DNA of 64,000 nucleotides, taken from positions 1 to 64,000 of the forward strand of contig CAWFUF010000034.1 in NCBI GenBank assembly GCA_963818775.1, written 5' to 3'. The notes beneath the pieces were generated by a model. The model saw only the letters and a list, made by a program, of their open reading frames with translations. It had not been told where the DNA came from and did no database searches. Shown here piece after piece: positions 9,395 to 18,033 of this stretch (positions are counted from its first letter, which is position 1; the number at the start of each line of letters is the position of its first letter). The translations under genes and the position numbers were made by a program. This DNA is from JAMXLO01 sp963818775 (lineage in GTDB: Bacteria > Pseudomonadota > Alphaproteobacteria > Acetobacterales > Acetobacteraceae).

Positions 9395-11065
9395 ATGCAC
9401 GCCACGCACCTGGTGATCGGCGGTGGTTCGGCAGGCTGCGTGATGGCGGCACGCCTGTCGGAAACGCCGGGCAGCAAGGTGGTGCTGCTGGAAGCCGGAC
9501 GTGACTACGCGCCGGACCAGACGCCCGAGGACATCCGCGACACTTACTCGGGCAGCGCACTGATGAACCCGAGCTATTTCTGGAAGGGCCTGAAGGTTCG
9601 CCGCAGAGCGGATGCCGCGCCGGTCTACTACGAACAAGGCCGCGTGCTCGGTGGCGGATCATCCGTCAACGGGCAGGTCGCGCTGCGCGGAGCGCCCGAG
9701 GATTACGACCACTGGAACGCAATCGGCGCAAAGGGCTGGGACTGGAACTCGGTGCTGCCCTATTTCCGGCGTCTTGAGACCGACCTCGATTACACCGACC
9801 AATTGCATGGCGCACAGGGCCCCATCACCGTCCGCCGCATGCCGACGGAGCAGTGGGACGACTTCACGCTCTCCATCACCAAGGTTTGGAACGAACTCGG
9901 CTACAAGCTGCGTCCGGACATGAACGGTGAATTCGGCGAGGGCTATTCGCCGCTGCCGCTGTCCAACGACGGCACCGCCCGGCGCTCGGCGGCGGTCGGC
10001 TACCTTGACGCAGCAACACGCCGCCGCCCCAACCTGCAGATCCTCGGCGAGACGCAGGTTCGGAAAATTCTGTTCGCCGGCGGCCATGCCAGCGGGGCGG
10101 AGGTGCGCCGCAACGGCGCCCTCGAGACGATTACCGCTGACAATGTCGTCGTATCCGCCGGCGCGCTGCACACGCCGTGGCTGCTGATGCTGTCGGGCAT
10201 CGGTCCCGCGGAACACCTGAGTCAGCACGGCATCGCGGTCCAACTGGACCGACCCGGTGTCGGCAGCAATCTGATGGATCATCCGGCGATCCACATCTCC
10301 GGCTACCTTCAGCCTGTGGCACGGCACAAGATGGTGCTGCGGCGGAACTACACCTATTTGCGCTGGTCTTCCGGACTCGCGGACGTGCCGGCGGCGGACA
10401 TGGTGATGATGGCAGTCTGCCGCTCCGCCTGGCATGCGATCGGCGTGCGCATCGGCACGCTGTCGTCCTATATCGGCCGCTCGTACTCGACTGGCGAAGT
10501 TCGGTTGGCCTCGCCCGATCCGGACGACGAGCCATACGTTGACTTCAACTGGCTGAGCGACCGGCGCGACCTTGATCGGATGGTGCATGCGTTCCGTCGC
10601 ATGGCGGGCATCCTGACCAGCGATCCGGTGCCGCAGTACATGTCCAACCTGTTCGCCTCGAAATTCTCCCAGCGGGTGCGGAATGTCAGCCAGAAGAACT
10701 TCCGCAACATGGTGCTGACCAACGTGGCGGCAGTGATGATGGACACCTCGCCCAGCCTGAGGGGATTCCTGTTCGACAAGGTGATCAGCGATGCGCGCCC
10801 TTTGCCGGAACTGCTCGCCGATCCCGCCGCGCTGGAGCGCCACGTGCGAGACAACGTGCAATCCGCCTGGCATCCCTCCTGCACCTGCCGGATGGGCGAT
10901 CCGGCGGATGCGCGAACCGTGGTCGATCCGCGCGGCAAGGTGGTGGGCGCGGACAACCTGTTCATCGCCGATGCATCGGTGATGCCGGAGGTTTCGCGCA
11001 CCAACACCAATATTCCCACCATCATGATCGCCGAACGGATCGCCGAGATGGTGCGCCAGCGATGA
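9395..11065 (+). CDS. GMC-family FAD-dependent oxidoreductase
   Basis: A 557-residue glucose-methanol-choline family flavoenzyme oxidising an alcohol. The dinucleotide motif GGGSAGCVMAARLSE lies at residues 7-21. GMC signature 1 appears as GRVLGGGSSVNGQVALRG, and signature 2 around GALHTPWLLMLSGIGP. The catalytic His sits in WHPSCTCRMG, with the second active-site residue in TNTNIPT. Start: ATG 9395 after GAGGGGGA; the reading frame extends upstream but has no better ribosome-binding site. The gene is divergent from the amidohydrolase across 182 bp and overlaps the next gene by 4 bp (ATGA), so these are one operon. Choline dehydrogenase is a weaker alternative, since context points to catabolism of a larger alcohol. 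Confidence 0.88.
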   Translation: MHATHLVIGGGSAGCVMAARLSETPGSKVVLLEAGRDYAPDQTPEDIRDTYSGSALMNPSYFWKGLKVRRRADAAPVYYEQGRVLGGGSSVNGQVALRGAPEDYDHWNAIGAKGWDWNSVLPYFRRLETDLDYTDQLHGAQGPITVRRMPTEQWDDFTLSITKVWNELGYKLRPDMNGEFGEGYSPLPLSNDGTARRSAAVGYLDAATRRRPNLQILGETQVRKILFAGGHASGAEVRRNGALETITADNVVVSAGALHTPWLLMLSGIGPAEHLSQHGIAVQLDRPGVGSNLMDHPAIHISGYLQPVARHKMVLRRNYTYLRWSSGLADVPAADMVMMAVCRSAWHAIGVRIGTLSSYIGRSYSTGEVRLASPDPDDEPYVDFNWLSDRRDLDRMVHAFRRMAGILTSDPVPQYMSNLFASKFSQRVRNVSQKNFRNMVLTNVAAVMMDTSPSLRGFLFDKVISDARPLPELLADPAALERHVRDNVQSAWHPSCTCRMGDPADARTVVDPRGKVVGADNLFIADASVMPEVSRTNTNIPTIMIAERIAEMVRQR

Positions 11066-12060
11066 GCGAGATCAACCACCGCATCCTGTTGCGCGCGCGG
11101 CCGGTGGGCATCCCGGCGCCCGACAACTTCATTGCCGACAGCGTACCGCTGCGCGCGCCCGCGACCGATGAAGTGCTGCTGGAGACGATCTTCCTGTCCA
11201 TCGATCCCGCGATGCGGTCATGGATGAGCGCGGCGGTGTCGCTTGGCGAGGTCATGCGCGGCGGCGGCATCGCGCGCGTGCTGGAGAGCCGATCAGGCAG
11301 CTTTCATCCGGGAGAGTTGGTGCAGGCGCGCCTCGGCTGGCAGACCCACCCGACCTTGCCGGCGAAATACCTGCAAAAGGTCGATCTGTCGCGCGGCGAT
11401 GCGCTGGCATGGATCGGTCCACTCGGCCTCAGCGCCGTGACCGCCTACTTCGGCATGCGCGATATCGGCGTAGTGACGCCGGGCGATCGTGTGCTGGTAT
11501 CCGCCGCGGCGGGCGGCGTGGGGCAGATCGCCGCACAGATCGCGCGCATCGAGGCCTGTCCCGTGGTCGGCATCGCCGGCGGTCCGGACAAGTGCGCCTG
11601 GCTCACCGACGAACTGCGCCTCGATGGAGTGATCGACTACAAGGCGGAGAACGACCTCGCCGCAGCGATCGGCCGCGCCTGCCCCGATGGCATCGATCTC
11701 TATTTCGACAATGTCGGCGGACACACGCTGGATGCGGCGCTGTTGCACCTGCGCGAGGGCGCACGGATCGTGCTGTGTGGCCGCATCTCGCAGGTTGCCG
11801 CCGATCCGCCGTACGGCATTCGCAATCTCGGCCATCTCGCGACGCGGCGCGGGCGGATGCAGGGCTTCCAGGTGTTCCGCTACCACGACCGTTACGAGGA
11901 GGCCCGCGCCTGGCTCGCCGCACGGCACCACGAGGGTTCGCTCCGCCAGCGCATGCATATCCTGGATGGGCTGCACCACGCACCCGGCGCGCTCGGCATG
12001 CTGTTCCGCGGCGAGAACACCGGCAAGCTGGTCGTGCAGGTAAGCGACCCTAAGTCATAG
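11062..12060 (+). CDS. NADP-dependent MDR oxidoreductase, CurA-like
   Basis: A 332-residue zinc-independent medium-chain reductase of the leukotriene B4 dehydrogenase/curcumin reductase group. It has the typical start (RILLRARPVGIPAPDNF), the family's YLQKVDL-type loop, the cofactor motif SAAAGGVGQIAAQIA, and DLYFDNVGGHTLDAAL followed by GRISQ. It would reduce an alpha,beta-unsaturated ketone or aldehyde with NADPH. That fits a pathway in which the upstream GMC enzyme makes a carbonyl compound. Start ATG overlaps the GMC stop by 4 bp. The next gene follows after 14 bp. Confidence 0.85.
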   Translation: MSEINHRILLRARPVGIPAPDNFIADSVPLRAPATDEVLLETIFLSIDPAMRSWMSAAVSLGEVMRGGGIARVLESRSGSFHPGELVQARLGWQTHPTLPAKYLQKVDLSRGDALAWIGPLGLSAVTAYFGMRDIGVVTPGDRVLVSAAAGGVGQIAAQIARIEACPVVGIAGGPDKCAWLTDELRLDGVIDYKAENDLAAAIGRACPDGIDLYFDNVGGHTLDAALLHLREGARIVLCGRISQVAADPPYGIRNLGHLATRRGRMQGFQVFRYHDRYEEARAWLAARHHEGSLRQRMHILDGLHHAPGALGMLFRGENTGKLVVQVSDPKS

Positions 12061-12074
12061 GGAGAGGATCAACC

Positions 12075-12977
12075 ATGCAACAACGCACAACAACCGCACT
12101 GCGCAAGCTGTTGTCGAGCAGCGACTTCATCAACATGCCTTCGGCCTATGACGCGATCGGCGGCCGGCTGATCGCCAGCCTGGGGTTTCCGGCAGTCTAC
12201 ACCGGCGGTTTCGTGACCGGCGGTTCTCGCTGCACGTCCGAGCCGCTGTTGACCATGGACGAGCAGGTCCGTGTCGCGGGCGACGTGGCAGCCGCAGTGA
12301 CGGTGCCCCTGGTCGCCGATGGCGGCGCCGGCTTCGGCGAACCGCTGCACACCATGCGCTCGGTCCGCGAGTTCATTCGCGCCGGCGTCGCCGGGATTCA
12401 CATCGAGGACCAGCTCTATCCCAAGCGCGCGCACTACCACAAATACGTGGCGCACGTGACGCCGCGCGACGACTTCGTCGCCAAGATCGACTACGCCTGC
12501 CGTCAGCGTGCCGAGTCAGACCCCGACTTCGTCATCATCGCGCGATCCGATGCGGCCCGCTTCGAGGGGCTGCAGGAGGCGATCGACCGGATCAATCTGG
12601 CCGCCGATGTCGGCGCCGACATGGGTCTGGTCTTCCCGCGAAACGATGAGGAGCTGCGCCAGGCGCCGAAGCTCGCGAAAGTGCCGTTGGTTTACGTGAT
12701 GAGCCGCGGCAACCGCGACCAGCGCCCGCTGCCGACGATCGCAGAGCTGGAGGCGCTGGGCTACAAGGCCTGCATCGACGCCGTCACCAGCCTCGTGGTG
12801 GCCTTCACCGCGGTGAAGCGTGCCTTCGAGGAAATTCGTGCGACCGGCACGTTCACTGGTCTCAGCGACCAGGAATGCATCGATGCACGCCAGCAGATCG
12901 AGGACCTCGTAGGACTCGAGCAGTTCTATGTCATCGAGGAGGAAACGGTAGAACAGAAGCGTTGGGGCAAGCGCTGA
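12075..12977 (+). CDS. Isocitrate lyase/PEP mutase family enzyme
   Basis: A 300-residue TIM-barrel enzyme of the isocitrate lyase/phosphoenolpyruvate mutase superfamily. Visible blocks are MPSAYDAIGGRLIASLGFPAVYTGG, VPLVADGGAGFGEP, GIHIEDQLYPKRAHYH and VIIARSDA. The catalytic loop KKCGH of true isocitrate lyase is replaced here by PKRAHYH. The enzyme is therefore more likely a 2-methylisocitrate-lyase-like, oxaloacetate- or carboxyphosphonate-type lyase. It follows the CurA-like gene by 14 bp with GGAGAGGA as ribosome-binding site. A distant paralogue sits at 56297-57118. Confidence 0.85.
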   Translation: MQQRTTTALRKLLSSSDFINMPSAYDAIGGRLIASLGFPAVYTGGFVTGGSRCTSEPLLTMDEQVRVAGDVAAAVTVPLVADGGAGFGEPLHTMRSVREFIRAGVAGIHIEDQLYPKRAHYHKYVAHVTPRDDFVAKIDYACRQRAESDPDFVIIARSDAARFEGLQEAIDRINLAADVGADMGLVFPRNDEELRQAPKLAKVPLVYVMSRGNRDQRPLPTIAELEALGYKACIDAVTSLVVAFTAVKRAFEEIRATGTFTGLSDQECIDARQQIEDLVGLEQFYVIEEETVEQKRWGKR

Positions 12978-13084
12978 CTGACGGGTTTGGAGCTCCACCG
13001 CTCCCAATGATCTAGACACGCCGTCCAGGGGATCACGAAGAATCGATCCTTCGGACAAAGGGAACGGCTGGCAAACAATTGCGC

Positions 13085-13129
13085 ATTACGTTACATATAC
13101 GTCATATGAACGGCAGTATTACGTTATAT
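13085..13129. promoter_or_regulatory. AT-rich repeated motif upstream of the LuxR-type gene
   Basis: ATTACGTTACAT (13085-13096) is repeated as ATTACGTTATAT (13118-13129), start to start 33 bp or about three helical turns. An inverted ACGTCATAT element lies between them. The block is strikingly AT-rich for this genome and ends at the start codon of the regulator, which suggests an autoregulatory operator or promoter. Function is inferred. Confidence 0.45.
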
Positions 13130-13131
13130 GG

Positions 13132-13953
13132 ATGCCCCCAGTGGATTCCGACCTGGATCGAAGTCAGATGCTAACGGCGGCCGACCTCCTGATTGTCATC
13201 GAGCGGCGGGACTTCGTTCGGGGTTGCCTGACCTGCTGGCTCGGCAACCTGTGCGCCGAATTCGCGACCTTGCCGGTGGCTGACGTTGAGACATCCCTCG
13301 AGGCGGGCGCACTCGGACGAGCGGCAGCAGCGCTGGTCGGGATGGACGCTGGGGAACATGCCGCGGCGTGGTCGATCCGTCAGGTCGGATGGCTCCGCGC
13401 GAAGTCCCCGAACCTGCCGATCATCGTGATCGTCGAAACAGATGACACAAGGGCAACTGAGGCACTGGCAAGCCGATTGAATGTCCAGGGCTACATCCCG
13501 ACCTCCAGCAATGTGAGTGTGGCTACGGCGGCATTGCGCCTTGTGTTGGCCGGCGGGCGTTACTTTCCAGCCTTGCGGGATCATGACCCCCAGCCAGCAA
13601 TGCGGCCGACCGACCCGGCGTGTCTCGCGACGCGGCGTGGGTCTCTCGCGAAGCTGACTCCCCGCGAGGCGGCGGTCCTGGGCGTTTTAGGGAGTGGCGC
13701 CCCCAATAAGATTATCGCCTACCGGCTGGGCATGTCGCTCAGCACCGTGAAGGCGCACGTGCACAGCATCATCAGGAAGCTCAACGTCCGCAACCGCACT
13801 GAAGTCGTGGTCGCCGTCCGCAACATGCAGTTACCGGCGCAACGATCGAATGGCGAGGCTGGCTTCGACCTTGCGCCTGGTGTCTGGGGCGAGCATGCAA
13901 CTCGTGCCACCGAGCAGCATAGCAGTTCAGTCTTGGGGCCTGCCGCCGAATGA
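13132..13953 (+). CDS. LuxR-family response-regulator-like transcription factor
   Basis: A 273-residue protein. The C-terminal HTH_LuxR domain is clear at about residues 180-240: LTPREAAVLGVLGSGAPNKIIAYRLGMSLSTVKAHV, then IIRKLNVRNRTE. The N-terminal 130 residues have receiver-like alternation (LLIVIERRDFVRGCL, LPIIVIVETDD, GYIPTS). The phosphoacceptor region reads ALVGMDAGEHA rather than the usual L-D-x-x-LPD, so phosphorylation is doubtful. No sensor kinase lies beside it. The ATG at 13132 is preceded by the repeated AT-rich motif and lacks a strong ribosome-binding site. Target genes are unknown. Confidence 0.75.
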   Translation: MPPVDSDLDRSQMLTAADLLIVIERRDFVRGCLTCWLGNLCAEFATLPVADVETSLEAGALGRAAAALVGMDAGEHAAAWSIRQVGWLRAKSPNLPIIVIVETDDTRATEALASRLNVQGYIPTSSNVSVATAALRLVLAGGRYFPALRDHDPQPAMRPTDPACLATRRGSLAKLTPREAAVLGVLGSGAPNKIIAYRLGMSLSTVKAHVHSIIRKLNVRNRTEVVVAVRNMQLPAQRSNGEAGFDLAPGVWGEHATRATEQHSSSVLGPAAE

Positions 13954-14357
13954 GCGCTTCGACTCGCAAGCGGCATCGCCCCGTCGTCATCGCCGGGCCC
14001 AAGCCCCATGACGAAGGAGTACGACCCGTGCCCAACTCGGTTCACTTATTCCCGCGCGCGCACTTAATCTTAGGTCATTTGGGAAGCCGAATGCACGCAG
14101 TGGCATAGACATTGTCACCCATACCGAAGGACCGAGGAGACAATCTTTAACATGGTTTCGGTAATGACAGCCGCTTGGCCTCAACGCTGTTGATGCTGCA
14201 GGTGTCAACGCGGCAACCAGAGATCGCACCGTGTGCCGATCAGCCAAGCGACAGTGATTCTCGCCTCGAGTACGTCCAAAGATCTTGATCCGATGGCCCG
14301 GTATTCCAGACGTTACGATATAGGTATGTTCTACATGGACTTGTCATCTCCCCAAAT
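13954..14357. other. Intergenic, nothing recognised
   Basis: A 404-bp gap between the LuxR-type regulator and a small ORF. Codon bias is weak in all frames, and no terminator hairpin or RNA gene stands out. Confidence 0.4.
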
Positions 14358-14573
14358 GTGAGTGCGATGGCTGACGATCTCATATTGGATGCCGAGACTC
14401 TTCGGCAAAGAGCATCCGCATTTCGTCGTTTGGCCGCCGAAATCCTCGGGGGCGACTTCCGCAGAAGCTTGTTGGAACTCGCTCTGGAATATGACCGCCG
14501 CGCGATGCGGCTTGAGAGAAGCAGGGGCCGTCACGGAAGCCTGGCAGCGAACCGTGTGAGCGCGGGGAATTAG
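14358..14573 (+). CDS. Small conserved hypothetical protein
   Basis: 71 residues, or 68 from the internal ATG 14367 (MADDLILDAETLRQ), which is the likelier start. The body is one charged helical unit: LRQRASAFRRLAAEILGGDFRRSLLELALEYDRRAMRLERS. Short proteins with DAETLRQRA and LALEYDRRA blocks are common in alphaproteobacteria and have no known function. It stands alone between longer intergenic stretches. The last 15 residues look unconserved. Confidence 0.5.
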   Translation: MSAMADDLILDAETLRQRASAFRRLAAEILGGDFRRSLLELALEYDRRAMRLERSRGRHGSLAANRVSAGN

Positions 14574-14721
14574 TTAGGGCCTGGCCTCCTTAGAACGAGA
14601 CGGTTGTCCGCTTGCGGATAGCCGGCGGCACGAGGTGCATGCGGGCTCTTGTTGCATTGCACAATCCGCCGCAGAATGATCCGGCCCCGCGTTCACCTTC
14701 TGCAACAGCAAAGCCGATCAG

Positions 14722-17700
14722 ATGCCGCTCTCCGTCGCGCTCACTCACCGCACGACGTATCACTACGATCGCGCGGTCTCGCTCGGACCACAGACGATCC
14801 GCCTCCGCCCGGCGCCGCATGCACGGACGCCCATCCTGTCGTACGCGTTGCGCGTCGAGCCCAGGCCACATTTCATCAACTGGCAGCAGGACCCGCAGGG
14901 CAATCACCTCGCCCGTGTGGTGTTCCCTGACCGCGTCTCGCATTTCGACGTCACGGTCGATCTGGTCGCCGACATGGCGACGATCAACCCGTTCGACTTC
15001 TTCATGGAGCCGGACGCCGAGCGCTGGCCGTTCAGCTACGATCCGCTGCTTGAGCAGGAGTTGGCGCCGTTCCGGCGGCTGATGCCGGTGGGACCGCGCC
15101 TGCAGGAACTCCTCGATCAGGTGCCGCGCGGAGAGCAGGTGACCGTGGACATGCTGGTCGCGCTCAACCGTCTGGTGCAGAGCCGCGTCAGCTACATCGT
15201 CCGCATGGAGCCTGGCGTGTGGACGCCCGAAGAGACCCTGGCGGCGGGTGAAGGCTCGTGCCGGGATTCAGCCTGGCTGCTGGTGCAACTGCTGCGCCAA
15301 CTCGGCTACGCCGCGCGCTTCGTCTCCGGCTATCTGATCCAACTCGTCGGTGACGTGAAGCCGCTGGACGGACCGGAAGGGCCAACCTCCGACTTCACCG
15401 ATCTGCACGCATGGGCCGAGGCCTATTTGCCGGGCGCCGGCTGGGTGGGCCTGGACGCCACCTCCGGTCTTCTGACCGGCGAGGGCCATATCCCGCTCGC
15501 CGCCACGCCCGATCCGCAGTCAGCCGCACCGATCACCGGGGTGGTCGAACCGTGCAAGACGGAATTCGGTTTCGACATGCGCGTGACACGCGTGCGCGAG
15601 ACGCCGCGCGTCACTAAGCCGTACAGCGAGGCCCAATGGCAGGACATCCTCGCGATGGGTGCCGCGGTGGATCGCTCGCTTGCCGCCGGCAATGTGCGGC
15701 TGACGATGGGCGGGGAGCCGACGTTCGTCTCCGCCACCGATATCGACGCGCCGGAGTGGAACACCGACGCGCTCGGCCCGACCAAGCAACGGTTGGCGGA
15801 GCGGCTGATGCGGCGGCTGCGCGAGCGCTGGACGCCGGGGGCTGTGCTGCAAACTGTGTCGGGCAAGCACTATCCGGGCGAGCAGTTGCCGCGCTGGGCG
15901 CTCTACGCGCATTGGCGGACGGACGGCGAGCCGATTTGGCGCGACTTGTCGTTGCTGGCGAGCGAGGAAGACACCGATGACGCGACCGCCGCCGACGCGC
16001 ATCGCTTCTGTGCAGCGCTGGCGGAGCGTCTGCAGGTCGATCCCTCGCTGATCAATCAGGCCTATGAGGACATCTACTACCACCTGTGGCGCGAGCATCG
16101 CCTGCCGGTGAACGTGCTGGCCGAGGATGCGAAGTTGAAGGACCCGCTGGAGCGCGCGCGGTTGGCGCGGATCCTCGGCGGTGACCTCGGCGCTCCGGTC
16201 GGCTCGGTGCTGCCGCTGCGGCGCGCGATCCGCAACGACGTGCGCGCCTGGCAGGGTGGCAAGTGGCGCTTCCGCGGCGATGCGTTGTTCCTGCTGCCTG
16301 GCGATTCACCGATCGGTTATCGGTTGCCACTGGACACCCTGCCTTGGGCCGATGAGGCGACAGTCGAGCAGGAGACTGAGGCCGATCCGTTTGCGCCGCG
16401 GGCGCCGCTGCCGCCGCATCAGGGGCTTCGTGGCGTCGCGGCGCCCAGCTCAACGGGCGCGGGCGCCGAGGGGTTCCGTCCGGTGCCTGAGGAACCTCCG
16501 GTCGTCGACTGTGACGAGCCCGACCTTGTGCGCACAGCACTTTGCGTCGAACCGCGTGGCGGCATCATCCACGTCTTCTTCCCGCCGCTGTACGCGGCAC
16601 AGGACTGGCTGACACTCGCGACCGCCATCGAGGACACTGCGGAAGAACTCGGCCGCAAGGTGGTGCTGGAGGGCTACCTGCCGCCGCGCGATCCGGGCCT
16701 GCTGCATTTCTCGGTCACACCTGATCCAGGAGTGATCGAGGTCAATGTGCATCCTGCCACCAGTTGGAATGAGATCGTGCAGCGGGGCACGGAGCTCTAC
16801 GAGGAGGCGCGTCAGGTCGGGCTGGCCACGGAGAAGTTCATGCTCGACGGCAGCCATGTCGGCACTGGCGGCGGCAACCACGTGGTGATGGGCGCTGCCG
16901 AGCCTGCGGACAGCCCGTTCCTGCGCCGGCCCGATCTGCTGAAGTCGTTACTGGGCTTCTGGCACAATCATCCTAGCTTGTCTTACCTGTTCACCGGGCT
17001 GTTCATCGGGCCGTCGAGCCAGCATCCACGCATCGACGAGGCGCGGCAGGACAGCTTGGCGGAACTGGAGATCGCCTTCTCGCAGATCAAACCCAGGGAA
17101 GAGGTGGCACCCTGGCTGGTCGATCGGATGTTCCGCCATCTGCTGGCGGACATGACAGGGAATACGCATCGCACCGAGTTCTGCATCGACAAACTCTATG
17201 CGCCGGAGACCGCGTCCGGGCGGCTTGGCCTGGTTGAGTTCCGCGCGCTGGAGATGCCGCCGCATGCACGCATGGCGGCCGCCCAGCTTCTGCTGATGCG
17301 CGCCGCGGTCGCCGCGTTCTGGCAGATGCCGTACGAACGTCGCCTCGTGCACTGGGGCACGCGCATCCACGACGACTTCCTGCTGCCGCACTTCGTCGCG
17401 CGCGACTTCGCCGATGTGCTGGAGGAGTTGCGGGAGCATGGCTATCGCTTCGACCTCGACTGGTTCGCGCCGCATCTCGAGTTCCGCTTCCCGCGCATCG
17501 GCGAGGTCACGCTGCGCGGCACCACGCTGGAGCTGCGGCACGCGCTGGAGCCGTGGCATGTGCTGGGCGAGGAGCCGGTGGGTGGCGCGACGACACGCTT
17601 CGTCGACAGCTCGGTGGAGCGCGTGCAGGCGCTCGTGTCCGGCTGGGTGGACGAACGCTACGTGCTGGCGTGCAACGGCAGCGCCGTGCCGCTGACGCCG

Positions 17701-18033
17701 ACGGAACGCGCCGGCGAGTATGTCGGGGGCGTGCGCTTCAAGGCATGGCAGCCGCCGGTGAGTGCGCTGCACCCAACGATCCCGGCACAGGCTCCACTGG
17801 TGTTCGACGTGTATGACCGCTGGTCCGGCCGCAGTCTTGGTGGCCTGACGCACCACGTATCGCATCCCGGCGGCCGGCACTACGAACGATTTCCGGTCAA
17901 TGCGAATGAAGCGGAGGCGCGGCGCCGGGCACGCTTCTTCCCGTTCGGCCACACGCCGGGACCGATGGCGGAGCCCAAATTGACGCTGTCGCGCGAACAT
18001 CCGCGCACGTTGGACTTGCGCCGAACCGGTTGA
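14722..18033 (+). CDS. Transglutaminase-DUF2126 fusion, predicted peptide ligase/protease
   Basis: 1103 residues. Residues 1-100 form the bacterial transglutaminase N-terminal domain (LTHRTTYHYDRAVSLGPQTIRLRP). The papain-like core has the catalytic triad Cys180 (GEGSCRDSAW), His229 (DLHAWAEA) and Asp245 (GLDATSG). From about residue 300 to the end runs DUF2126 (COG4196), beginning MGGEPTFVSATDIDAPEWN, with SGKHYPGEQLPRW, GTGGGNHVVMGA and TEFCIDKLY. Iyer, Abhiman, Maxwell Burroughs and Aravind proposed that this domain is a glutamine-synthetase-fold amidoligase. It heads a four-gene chain in which every junction overlaps by 4 bp. Expected role: making or trimming a peptide tag or peptide product. 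No strong ribosome-binding site precedes the ATG. The upstream gap is 148 bp. Confidence 0.88.
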   Translation: MPLSVALTHRTTYHYDRAVSLGPQTIRLRPAPHARTPILSYALRVEPRPHFINWQQDPQGNHLARVVFPDRVSHFDVTVDLVADMATINPFDFFMEPDAERWPFSYDPLLEQELAPFRRLMPVGPRLQELLDQVPRGEQVTVDMLVALNRLVQSRVSYIVRMEPGVWTPEETLAAGEGSCRDSAWLLVQLLRQLGYAARFVSGYLIQLVGDVKPLDGPEGPTSDFTDLHAWAEAYLPGAGWVGLDATSGLLTGEGHIPLAATPDPQSAAPITGVVEPCKTEFGFDMRVTRVRETPRVTKPYSEAQWQDILAMGAAVDRSLAAGNVRLTMGGEPTFVSATDIDAPEWNTDALGPTKQRLAERLMRRLRERWTPGAVLQTVSGKHYPGEQLPRWALYAHWRTDGEPIWRDLSLLASEEDTDDATAADAHRFCAALAERLQVDPSLINQAYEDIYYHLWREHRLPVNVLAEDAKLKDPLERARLARILGGDLGAPVGSVLPLRRAIRNDVRAWQGGKWRFRGDALFLLPGDSPIGYRLPLDTLPWADEATVEQETEADPFAPRAPLPPHQGLRGVAAPSSTGAGAEGFRPVPEEPPVVDCDEPDLVRTALCVEPRGGIIHVFFPPLYAAQDWLTLATAIEDTAEELGRKVVLEGYLPPRDPGLLHFSVTPDPGVIEVNVHPATSWNEIVQRGTELYEEARQVGLATEKFMLDGSHVGTGGGNHVVMGAAEPADSPFLRRPDLLKSLLGFWHNHPSLSYLFTGLFIGPSSQHPRIDEARQDSLAELEIAFSQIKPREEVAPWLVDRMFRHLLADMTGNTHRTEFCIDKLYAPETASGRLGLVEFRALEMPPHARMAAAQLLLMRAAVAAFWQMPYERRLVHWGTRIHDDFLLPHFVARDFADVLEELREHGYRFDLDWFAPHLEFRFPRIGEVTLRGTTLELRHALEPWHVLGEEPVGGATTRFVDSSVERVQALVSGWVDERYVLACNGSAVPLTPTERAGEYVGGVRFKAWQPPVSALHPTIPAQAPLVFDVYDRWSGRSLGGLTHHVSHPGGRHYERFPVNANEAEARRRARFFPFGHTPGPMAEPKLTLSREHPRTLDLRRTG

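Noticed and set aside
7839..9416. 525-codon plus-strand ORF
   Set aside because: Antisense to the amidohydrolase and second acyl-CoA dehydrogenase; shadow frame.
12075..12977. Calling this gene isocitrate lyase (aceA)
   Set aside because: Too short for AceA, and the KKCGH catalytic loop is absent.
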